Shown here piece by piece: positions 41,560-49,221 of a stretch of DNA of 64,000 nucleotides (its first letter is position 1; each line of letters opens with the position of its first letter). The notes beneath the pieces were generated by a model that saw nothing but the letters and a program-made list of their open reading frames with translations, did no database searches and was not told the DNA's origin. Where the stretch lies: assembly GCF_002240035.1 (NCBI RefSeq), contig NZ_CP016397.1, forward strand, positions 664,001-728,000, written 5' to 3'. A program made the position numbers and the translations under genes. This DNA is from Legionella clemsonensis (lineage in GTDB: Bacteria; Pseudomonadota; Gammaproteobacteria; Legionellales; Legionellaceae).

Positions 41560-42866
41560 TTATCTGTCGAAGGTAAAATTCTATTTTCATCAGTCACTGT
41601 TTCATTTTGTAGAGGTTGTTGCTTCATTGATGACCAAAAATTAAATTTGGAATGAGGAAAAAAAGTCCTAAGTTCATTATTGAGGATGATTTTTTTATCA
41701 TGAAATTTTTTTCGGTCTATAATGGCTAGTTGGGCATTTTGTATACGTTTTGCATCATCGTTATTGTCAGGTAAAACAACAGGTAGGCGACTTACAATAT
41801 CTAAATAATTTTTAAGTGCTCTTGGTGGCTGTCCATGTTTGATATATTCATCTGCTATTAGGGGATAAGCCCAAAAATCTCTAAGATTAAAGTTAAGCTC
41901 ATTCTTATGTGTCTGAAGTATTTTATCCATTTTTTGAAAATCACCATGCCGTGCATAGGAGAGCATTCGTTCTGCAAGTGGTAATTCTTGGGATAGTGTA
42001 AATAAATCCTTTGCATCGATTGTTATATCATCAATAACTGCTTCTAAATCAAGTTTCATTGCACATGCATTAACCGCCCTAATGTTTGCTGGCGAAAAAT
42101 AGGCGTGGGTAAAATTAACAAAATTAGTCAAATCTACTTCTTTGCCCGCATGTAAATTAGCAAATAATTGCTGAGTGTATTTACCGGTATCATGCTTAAT
42201 GGCACTGCCGATTTTAAATTGCCACTCCTCTTTTTCGTCTTTGAAAAATAGAACATTTTCAAATCCCATAGCATCCAGGATAAGGTTAGTCCTTTGGTAA
42301 AAATCACGGTAATGGTTAAGGAATTCACCCATTACAGTCCTAAGCGGTGGGTCCTCTTCCAAACGTTGCAAAATGGCACCTATCCTTACATCAATGATTG
42401 CATAATCATTAAGGTTTATAGTAGGTTCAGCACCTTTTTGACCAATAAGAATTTTAGTAAAACTCGCAAACAATTCCTGATTGTGCCTCATTAGGTAAGG
42501 GTCTAATTCTGCGGGTTCTATTTTAAAATCAAATTTTACTTTAGAGTTGAAGCATTTTTCATAGGGGACAATGGAGAGGGCTGCATCGTGGGCATCTTTT
42601 CCAGGAAGTAGCACCTGATGAGTAAAATGCAGCTCTCGAATACAGCGTGATTTTCCATCTTTGTCAAAACAATCGTATAAAGCAGCATATTTTTGTTCTA
42701 ATGCTTCAAGCGCTTCGGGTTTAAGGTTTTGTTTCATTAATTTGATAACAAAAGGCGCCTCTGGGAATCGATAGAGTATATGAGTTCCGCCTTCTGCAAT
42801 ACGCTCGGCTTTGGTTAAATCAATGACACGCTCTTGAGTTAAGGCTAATTTAATGGACTCTAGCAT
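41556..42866 (-). CDS. kinase-fold-like protein, candidate effector
   Basis: A 436-residue soluble protein. The N-terminus has the look of a protein-kinase-like small lobe: RIAEGGTHILYRFP (Gly-rich loop) followed by PFVIKLMKQ, with an invariant-type Lys about residue 42. The middle has FYQRTNLILDAMGFENVLFF, which could be a remnant catalytic/metal loop as in YrbL/PhoP-regulated and related kinase-like families, then a helical C-terminal half with a TPR-like rhythm (SYARHGDFQKMDKIL, AYPLIADEYIKHGQPPRAL). No HRD or DFG triad is clearly present. I cannot name the function; a divergent kinase effector is the favoured reading. It converges on ctaG with a 4-bp overlap. Confidence 0.6.
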   Translation of the reverse strand: MLESIKLALTQERVIDLTKAERIAEGGTHILYRFPEAPFVIKLMKQNLKPEALEALEQKYAALYDCFDKDGKSRCIRELHFTHQVLLPGKDAHDAALSIVPYEKCFNSKVKFDFKIEPAELDPYLMRHNQELFASFTKILIGQKGAEPTINLNDYAIIDVRIGAILQRLEEDPPLRTVMGEFLNHYRDFYQRTNLILDAMGFENVLFFKDEKEEWQFKIGSAIKHDTGKYTQQLFANLHAGKEVDLTNFVNFTHAYFSPANIRAVNACAMKLDLEAVIDDITIDAKDLFTLSQELPLAERMLSYARHGDFQKMDKILQTHKNELNFNLRDFWAYPLIADEYIKHGQPPRALKNYLDIVSRLPVVLPDNNDDAKRIQNAQLAIIDRKKFHDKKIILNNELRTFFPHSKFNFWSSMKQQPLQNETVTDENRILPSTDN

Positions 42867-43072
42867 GTTTGGACATAAAATCTAATGGAGGAATTCCTAT
42901 TATATTTTGGATAGAATAAATGACTTTCTGATGCGAGTTAAAATTTACACATAATTTTCAGTTGCCTTTTCATCGAAATAAAATAAACAGTACCAGGTTC
43001 AGTCAAACGATGGTAGTTTATTATATCCTATCGAAAGGATTTCATATAATAACGCTGATGCGTAGGTAGAAA

Positions 43073-43516
43073 ATGACAAAATTAATTTACGTAGTAGGAT
43101 TAATCATTGCATGGCTATTATTTTATAAAATTTTAACTGCAAGGAAGGTTAGACTGCCGAAAATAAAAACAACAATTATTGTACTTTTGTTCTCCGCATT
43201 CATTTATAGCTTCAGTTATAACCTTTATGCCTTTCTTGATAGGATAATATTTTCTTTTAATAAAGACGGTGAAGTAGCATTGGTAAATTCACCTTTTAAA
43301 ATACCTTCAGAGGCTGATGTAAACTATTGTAAACAATTTACTGATCAAGATGGACAGGTAATAACAACTATTTCAACGCGAAGGGATGGAAGGTATTGTG
43401 GTGAGTTTTGGCACTTTAACAAGAAAAAGAATTTATTGCTGCCTTACAAAAATCTTAATGAAAAGCAAACCATTTATTGGGCTTCTCCTACGTTGAGAAT
43501 AATCATAAATAAATGA
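43073..43516 (+). CDS. small bitopic membrane protein, unknown
   Basis: A 147-residue protein with two N-terminal membrane helices (residues about 3-20 and 34-54) and a soluble domain of about 85 residues containing four Cys-free short strands plus two Cys (NYCKQF and RYCGEFWHF) that could pair. It has no recognisable family. A TTATATCCTA-rich AT stretch upstream could hold its promoter. The topology suggests a periplasmic-facing domain anchored in the inner membrane. It stands alone between two minus-strand effector-like genes. Confidence 0.6.
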   Translation: MTKLIYVVGLIIAWLLFYKILTARKVRLPKIKTTIIVLLFSAFIYSFSYNLYAFLDRIIFSFNKDGEVALVNSPFKIPSEADVNYCKQFTDQDGQVITTISTRRDGRYCGEFWHFNKKKNLLLPYKNLNEKQTIYWASPTLRIIINK

Positions 43517-43531
43517 TTGATGCCAAACTCA

Positions 43532-44412
43532 TTACACATTTAAGACACTATTTAATTGTTCTATACGTGCCTGGTAAAGTTGGATAAATTTTTCCGTCTC
43601 TTTCTCTTCGACTGGGTAACCATTGTTTTTGAGAACCTGATTGATAGCCGCCGCTAAACGGCGTTGAGCAGTAGTGTCTGTTAATTTTTTTACCTTTAAA
43701 TGAGCAACGTAAAGACCGCCGGCCAGCTCATGGGCTGATAAAGGATCAGAAAAAAGATTGCTCATAAAGGCTGCTAATGAGTTGTATTGGCTAATCGTCT
43801 TACCTGTGCAAAAAAAGGGAAGACAATGACTATTTTTATGCTCTTCAATGCACTGGTAAATTTCTTGTTCAAGTTGGTTGATACCATGCATTAAGTTGAG
43901 GCGTCGTAATTTTTTAGCTGAAGTATCTATGGTCTTAGATGCATTGTTAATTATTGTTTGTTCTTCTTTACTTTTGGATTTTTTTCCAATTACCATTGCT
44001 AACAAACCTGCATATTTATCAATGACTGCCGCAGCAAGCTCTATCTTTATTTCTAATTGTTTGGGACTTTGAGGATCACCAGGATCACGTTTTTTTACTG
44101 TTAATTCGACTTCGGCATTCTCTAAAATACTTTGCAAATGATCATTTATTTTGCCACTGTAACAATCTTTTAGTAAGGAAAAAATTTCTCCAAGAGGAAT
44201 ATCGCGGGCCGCCAATAATCCACTTTTTTAGTATGCAAAGCCTGCTGTATTTGCTGTTCTGCTTGCATTAGAAGTTCAATCGTGCTGCTTAGCTCTGGGT
44301 ATCGAGATGCTTTTTTTGTAAGTTTATCGATTGGCAGAAGAAGGGGGCGAACGTTCTCTTTTATCCCTTCTAAAATGTCTTCTTCCAGTGTTTCGTTTTC
44401 TTTCTCGTCCAT
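43532..44412 (-). CDS. unknown helical protein, interrupted by a -1 frameshift
   Basis: Two overlapping frames (44170-44412 and 43532-44215) join into one protein of about 293 residues if one A is added to the run of six A at 44224-44229, giving HTKKSGLLAARDIPLGEIF across the break. Both parts are charged and helical: the first is acidic (DEKENETLEEDILEG), the second contains long amphipathic helices and a hydrophobic-poor tail. I recognise no family. Soluble helical proteins of this kind beside other effector candidates are common in Legionella; the effector label is only a guess. Separate initiation at the ATG at 44215 is possible but has no clear ribosome binding site. Confidence 0.6.
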
Positions 44413-44620
44413 GGCAAGTTCTTTTGAAAGTGTAAGTAAGGAGCATTGAGTTCTATTACCTATAACGTGTCAAAGTGCGACGAAAACATGTTGGCAATAA
44501 TGACTCGGAATAACTTTATTATTTCTTCAGATTTTAAGGAATTGCAACTCTTATTTTTTAGAAAGCTCTAATGGTTAGTTTCACTTCTCCTTGCTCTGTA
44601 ACCAGATATTATGACAAAGA

Positions 44621-45148
44621 CTAGGAATTGTTTTCAGTGAGCATCTCTTGTCTTATAACCTCCATTTTTTCCGCAGTTTCTATGCCCTTAACAGGTAAGC
44701 CTGCTGGATTTAATAAACCTATCTGGACAAGGACACTTGCCTGATCCCAATAGATGTGTTCATGGTTAACTTTGCCATCGGAAAACCCTACAATCACAAC
44801 CAAAGGAATTTCAATTCGTTTTCCTGTGGGGGCAATTTCAGGTAGCATCCAGCCAATTTCGGTGGTGTGAGTACATTTAAAAATAATTTCATCCACTAGT
44901 TGATGTTGGTCAATAGTTCGTGAAATAGGGACCATTTCAGTATCGGGAGGGAAGAATTTTCCTGACAGAATGAATTTACTGTAGAAGCTACGAACCCCCT
45001 CCAGACCTATTCCCCCAATTGTGGTTGGAATATTGTTAAGATGAGGATTTGCAGACATTGTCGCTAAGGTAGCATCCAAATCTTTTCGAAGCTCTGCATC
45101 AACATGGTTTTGAAAGGCTTCGAGAAGGGTTAATTGTTCTGCTGACAT
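44621..45148 (-). CDS. SnoaL/NTF2-like protein
   Basis: A 175-residue protein of the NTF2-like superfamily, starting at the ATG at 45148 (an extra in-frame ATG three codons earlier exists). Features: an N-terminal helix with FQNHVDAELRKDLDATLATMS, NPHLNNIPTTIGGIGLEGVRSFYSKF (typical of the SnoaL_4-type lactone/ester-related group), then DEIIFKCTHTTEIGWMLP and IPLVVIVGFSDGKVNHEHIYWDQASVL. Relatives are polyketide-cyclase-like or ester-processing accessory proteins. The gene is unlinked to obvious partners: it is divergent from the RF-like gene, 62 nt away. Confidence 0.8.
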   Translation of the reverse strand: MSAEQLTLLEAFQNHVDAELRKDLDATLATMSANPHLNNIPTTIGGIGLEGVRSFYSKFILSGKFFPPDTEMVPISRTIDQHQLVDEIIFKCTHTTEIGWMLPEIAPTGKRIEIPLVVIVGFSDGKVNHEHIYWDQASVLVQIGLLNPAGLPVKGIETAEKMEVIRQEMLTENNS

Positions 45149-45210
45149 AATTATCATTCCTTTGATTAATTGTATATTTTAGATTTTAGTAAAGATTATA
45201 GGATCAGCAC

Positions 45211-45615
45211 ATGATTAATAAAGAGAAATGGGATAAATTAGCAATATCGATGAGCAAAATTGGCATTAATGAAGCGGATCTGATTGAAAAATTTATCGTG
45301 GGTAGCGGTAAAGGCGGACAGAAATTGCATAAAACTGCTTCCACGGTTTATTTAAAACATATTCCTTCCAGTATTGAAATAAAATGCCAGGATTCAAGAA
45401 GTCGTGAAGACAACCGCTATTTTGCAAGAATGAGACTTTGTGACAAATTGCATGCCATATTTAGTGAGGAAAAATCAAAAAAACAACAAGAATTAGAAAA
45501 AATAAAGCGCCAAAAAAAGAGGCGATCAAGACGAGTCAAGCAAAAAATTTTGGATAAAAAAACCAAGCAAGGTGAATTAAAAATCTTAAGAAAAAAACCT
45601 GGTATTTATGAATGA
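45211..45615 (+). CDS. RF-1-domain peptidyl-tRNA hydrolase-like protein (ribosome rescue type)
   Basis: A 134-residue protein holding only the peptidyl-hydrolysis domain of class-I release factors. The universal GGQ motif is in GSGKGGQKLHK (Gly35-Gly36-Gln37), followed by TVYLKHIPSSIEIKCQDSRSREDN, the standard strand of the domain. The C-terminal third is extremely basic (KRQKKRRSRRVKQKILDKK), as in ArfB and C12orf65/mtRF-R-like proteins, where this tail enters the empty mRNA channel of stalled ribosomes. No codon-recognition domain is present. It probably releases nascent chains from stalled ribosomes; whether it is ArfB proper or the RF-like paralogue cannot be decided from sequence alone. 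Confidence 0.85.
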   Translation: MINKEKWDKLAISMSKIGINEADLIEKFIVGSGKGGQKLHKTASTVYLKHIPSSIEIKCQDSRSREDNRYFARMRLCDKLHAIFSEEKSKKQQELEKIKRQKKRRSRRVKQKILDKKTKQGELKILRKKPGIYE

Positions 45616-45634
45616 GAAATAAGACCTAATCGGA

Positions 45635-45759
45635 TTAATCTATTTCAATATCATAAATTACAGTCTTACCAACACCTGCGTAGAGTGCTAGTTCTTTCTG
45701 GGTTAAGCCACTTTGTTTACGGCAGTAGCGCAAAATTCTGCAATCTCATCTGGCGTCAT
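45635..45759 (-). pseudogene. HipB/Y4mF-type XRE regulator remnant
   Basis: A short helix-turn-helix protein fragment: MTPDEIAEF in one frame, then RYCRKQSGLTQKELALYAGVGKTVI in the next, which is the XRE motif of HipB/Y4mF-like antitoxin-type regulators. One missing T in a T4 run (45732-45735 on the plus strand as A) explains the shift. It ends early at 45635, and no HipA-like kinase gene is next to it. An orphan decayed antitoxin is the likely origin. Confidence 0.6.
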
Positions 45760-45939
45760 CGTGATGTATAAAATATAAATATTTTACTGTCATAGCAGTA
45801 AAATTATCCTATTAACTAACCACTGTTGTAGTGATGGAATAGGTAATTTTACCCATATCCACCCTAATTGATCTTTATTACACTGGCTGAAATTAAAAAA
45901 GGAACCCCTTGGAAACAAGAGGTAATTAAGGAAAATAAC

Positions 45940-47247
45940 ATGTACTCAGTAAAATTCTTCAATGAAACAACAACAGAAATAACCATTCCCAATCTTTTTT
46001 TTGAAACGAGTATTGTACTTGATTGGGAAAGTAATCCTCCTGTCTCAGAAGACATGAAAAAGAGGTTAATGGATAAACTCCCTGAATTTGCACAAGCGTG
46101 GAAGACTAAGGGTGAGCCTCTCTTAAAAAATACTATCAGACTTCTGGGAAAGAATTTTTCTCGTCATGAGCTGACAGCCTCTTTGATGTTAAATCCACAA
46201 AGACACTCTATGAGCCAACCCTTTGTCATAGCAGCCTCCCCTTATTTGCAAGAAAAAAATCAAAAGTCGATGGATTTGTTTGTCTATGAGATTTACCGAG
46301 TATTACTTATCCATTACCTGGATGAGTATTTTAACGAAATAACCCAACAGAATTCTTTAGTAAATATATTTAAAGAGGAAGCTGATACAGTTAAAGAAAA
46401 TCTTGCGCTTGTTGCCCTGATGTACTCGGTTTATCAGTTAACCTATGGCAGTGAGATGATTGAGTTACTTGTGAATTCAATCGACGATGCAAATATGCAA
46501 CGTGCCTGGGCTTTGGTGATTAAAGGGGACAAAGCTTGTCAAAAATTTATTCAAGAGCTACTCACATTCCAAACGTCTAAGACGGTAACTAGCCCGCAAT
46601 CTATTGGCCTGTCGGAAAATATACCCAGCCTTTTTTTTGAACATGCGAAAGATTTGGATAAAGAGAGTAAAAGTCCTATTACACCCTCAATGATAGAGAA
46701 TTTAAATCATACCCTTATACCAAAACTGACGGAAATTTGGCAAAAGAAGGGCTCACCCCTACTAATGGAAACCGTAAAACTTCTACATAAAAAATTCGCG
46801 CGACAAGAGTTAACAGTCTCCGTGCTGCTGAACCCTGAAAGATTACCAATGAGTTATCCTTTCGTGAATAATGTAAGAAGACAGCTTCGTTTACCGGGAG
46901 AATTTCAAAGAACAGAAGCCTTCTTTGTATTTACAACCTGTCGCCTGGCATTGTTTCGCTACCTTGAGGAAAATTACCCTCAATTGAATTCACTCAGTAA
47001 GTTACTTAACAAATACAAGTCAGAAACTGATATAGTAAAAAATCGTCTTTTCCCCATGGCAATTATGAAGTATGCCTATGAAGCTCAAGGGCGTATTAAT
47101 GAAATAGAGACATTGATAAAAAATGAACTTAATACCTCTGAATCATTCCATGTTTGGGACATTATAAAAAAAGAAGGAAATATGGCCTTTATAGAGGAAT
47201 TATTAAATTACGAAAGTCTTGAACCCAGCCTGGTTCCCATACTATAA
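45940..47247 (+). CDS. unknown protein made of two tandem homologous halves
   Basis: From the ATG at 45940, 435 residues. Two repeats of about 205 residues are plain: PNLFFETS... with PLLKNTIRLLGKNFSRHELTA, LMLNPQRHSMSQPFV and DTVKENLALVALMYSVY in the first, and PSLFFEHA... with PLLMETVKLLHKKFARQELTV, LLNPERLPMSYPFV and DIVKNRLFPMAIMKYAY in the second. The repeats are all-helical and soluble. No family is recognised. Internal duplication of a helical domain is seen in several Legionella effectors, but the function is unknown. An upstream in-frame ATG at 45868 would add 24 residues without a conserved look. Confidence 0.75.
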   Translation: MYSVKFFNETTTEITIPNLFFETSIVLDWESNPPVSEDMKKRLMDKLPEFAQAWKTKGEPLLKNTIRLLGKNFSRHELTASLMLNPQRHSMSQPFVIAASPYLQEKNQKSMDLFVYEIYRVLLIHYLDEYFNEITQQNSLVNIFKEEADTVKENLALVALMYSVYQLTYGSEMIELLVNSIDDANMQRAWALVIKGDKACQKFIQELLTFQTSKTVTSPQSIGLSENIPSLFFEHAKDLDKESKSPITPSMIENLNHTLIPKLTEIWQKKGSPLLMETVKLLHKKFARQELTVSVLLNPERLPMSYPFVNNVRRQLRLPGEFQRTEAFFVFTTCRLALFRYLEENYPQLNSLSKLLNKYKSETDIVKNRLFPMAIMKYAYEAQGRINEIETLIKNELNTSESFHVWDIIKKEGNMAFIEELLNYESLEPSLVPIL

Positions 47248-47348
47248 CCATTGTCAGAAGCTAAGAGGTGTTCATTTCTATTGAAAAAGATTACTCTATT
47301 TCTGATAGCTTATCTCGATGGAAATGAAATTAACTGACTGGAGCTGTG

Positions 47349-47651
47349 ATGAAAATGGTTGATGTAACGGTTGTGCGGATTTATACGGTAGAAGGTGATG
47401 AAACATTGACAACCGTTCTTAATTATCTGCGAAAAGAAATAAAAATTTGTGGATTGAGTATTTTTAGAGCAATTAGCGGCTGTGGTGAAACAGGAGCTCA
47501 TACTGCTTCACTTCTAGATCTGTCCTTTTCTTTACCATTAATTGTTGAATTTTTTGACTCTCCTGAAAAGATAAATACTGTACTGGAACATTTAGCAACC
47601 ATTGTGAAGCCAGAGCATATGTTATTTTTTCCCGCGAAGGTTAATGGATAA
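47349..47651 (+). CDS. DUF190 family protein
   Basis: A 100-residue protein with a GGAG ribosome binding site five bases before the ATG at 47349. It follows DUF190: VTVVRIYTVEGDE at the start, LRKEIKICGLSIFRAISGCGETGAHTASL (the family usually has a G-G-x-H pattern here), then LIVEFFDSPEKIN. DUF190 proteins have a PII-like ferredoxin fold and are commonly encoded beside CrcB fluoride channels or other transporters; none is near here. A nucleotide- or ligand-sensing role is inferred from the fold. Confidence 0.82.
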   Translation: MKMVDVTVVRIYTVEGDETLTTVLNYLRKEIKICGLSIFRAISGCGETGAHTASLLDLSFSLPLIVEFFDSPEKINTVLEHLATIVKPEHMLFFPAKVNG

Positions 47652-47690
47652 TTAGAGATTCTTCATTTGCCGTAACGAGGATATTGAGAT

Positions 47691-49070
47691 TTACTCCAAA
47701 GGTGTTAACTTTTCCAAAGTTGTTGGAATTAACTCGGAAACCGTGGGGTGAATATGGACTGCGTCACGAATTAAAGTGTAGGCTTTTTCAGCATACATGA
47801 CATCCAAAATTGAATGAATAATTTCATCTGCATTGACCCCAAGTATGGCTGCACCAAGTATTTTTTGCGTCTCTGCATCAATCAAAATTTTAATAAATCC
47901 TGTGGACTCACCTTTAATGACAGCTCTTTTAACTTGCGTCATAGGACGTTTGGCTACCAGCGCTTTATAGCCTTTGGCACGTATTTCTGCCTCTGTTAAC
48001 CCGCATCTGCCCAAGGGAGGATCGATATAAAGCGCATAGGCCATAATTCTGTCGGTTACTTTTCGCTTTGTACCATTAAGTAAATTGTCGGCAGCAATTT
48101 GATAATCATTGTAAGCCGTATGGGTAAAGGCTCCACGACCATTGCATTCGCCCAAAGCCCACACGTTTGGGACAGTAGTCGCTAATTCATCGTCCACTAC
48201 GATTATACCGCGTTGATCAATTTGAATGTCCGTATTTTCTAATCCTAGGTCTTCTGTATTGGGTTTACGCCCAATTGCCATTAATACATGAGATCCTGTA
48301 ATGAGGTTTTTGTTGCTCTCACAACCTAAATGGGCAGTGATTTCATTACCGGAGGATGAAAAAGATAAGCAATTGGTGTTAAGCCGAACATCAATGTTTG
48401 AATGTTGCATAATTTCAAGTACTGTGTCGCAAACATCGGGATCTTCGCGTGCAATAAGACGAGGGGCTTTTTCAATGACAGTCACTTTGGCTCCAAAACG
48501 TCGAAAAGCCTGCGCAAACTCAAGTCCAATGTAGCTACCACCTACAACAATTAAATGTTCCGGGACATAATCTAACTCCAGAATTGAAGAGTTCGTTAAA
48601 AAATCAATTTCTTTAAGCCCTTCCATCGGAGGTACAAATGCACGTGCACCGACATTAATAAAAATTTTTTCTGCCGATAATTTTTCCTCATTAACTGTAA
48701 TAGTTTGGTTGTCAATAAACCGTGCATGTCCTTCATAGACGGTAACATTGGGAGTGTTTTTTAACCATTCTTCGACACCATGAGTGGCCTTATTAACAAT
48801 CGCGTCTTTACGTGCCTTGACTTTTTTCATGTCTGTTTTAATCGAGCCGTTAATTTCAATACCAAACTCACCGGCACGTTGAGCTTGATGCGCAACTTCG
48901 GCACTGGCCACTAAGGTTTTGGTAGGAATACAGCCGGTATTAACACAACTACCGCCAAATTTGTGTCTTTCAACGATGGCGACGGTCATTCCATGTTGTG
49001 CCAGGCGAACAGCAAGTGAGGGGCCTGCTTGACCTGTGCCAATGATGATAACGTCAAAATTTTTCACCAT
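47691..49070 (-). CDS. pyridine nucleotide-disulfide oxidoreductase (MerA/Lpd-like)
   Basis: A 459-residue flavoprotein of normal length for group-I disulfide reductases. Seen: the FAD Rossmann motif GTGQAGPSLA, the redox-active disulfide GGSCVNTGCIPTK (Cys42 and Cys47), NAD(P)-binding VVGGSYIGLEFAQ, the second FAD motif NVWALGECNGRG, and the C-terminal interface HIHPTVSELIPT, where His and Glu form the catalytic base pair. It lacks an N-terminal HMA domain and C-terminal Cys pair, so it is not mercuric reductase. It is nearest in type to the uncharacterised Mer/glutathione-reductase-like proteins and dihydrolipoamide dehydrogenases; no lipoyl-enzyme genes are adjacent. Confidence 0.9.
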   Translation of the reverse strand: MVKNFDVIIIGTGQAGPSLAVRLAQHGMTVAIVERHKFGGSCVNTGCIPTKTLVASAEVAHQAQRAGEFGIEINGSIKTDMKKVKARKDAIVNKATHGVEEWLKNTPNVTVYEGHARFIDNQTITVNEEKLSAEKIFINVGARAFVPPMEGLKEIDFLTNSSILELDYVPEHLIVVGGSYIGLEFAQAFRRFGAKVTVIEKAPRLIAREDPDVCDTVLEIMQHSNIDVRLNTNCLSFSSSGNEITAHLGCESNKNLITGSHVLMAIGRKPNTEDLGLENTDIQIDQRGIIVVDDELATTVPNVWALGECNGRGAFTHTAYNDYQIAADNLLNGTKRKVTDRIMAYALYIDPPLGRCGLTEAEIRAKGYKALVAKRPMTQVKRAVIKGESTGFIKILIDAETQKILGAAILGVNADEIIHSILDVMYAEKAYTLIRDAVHIHPTVSELIPTTLEKLTPLE

Positions 49071-49221
49071 ACTCTCCTTGTAGGATTACTACCTTAAAGA
49101 TAGCATAATTAGATCTTTTTCATTGAAAATTAAAACCAAGAGATAAAGTACTATATTTCTGCGATCGTAGTTCATCTTTATCAAACGCAGAGAAAAAGGC
49201 GAATAATAAGTCATGAATAAT

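Noticed and set aside
47691-49070. Annotation of the disulfide oxidoreductase as mercuric reductase MerA
   Set aside because: It lacks the N-terminal metal-binding domain and the C-terminal vicinal Cys pair needed for Hg(II) reduction, and no mer genes are adjacent.
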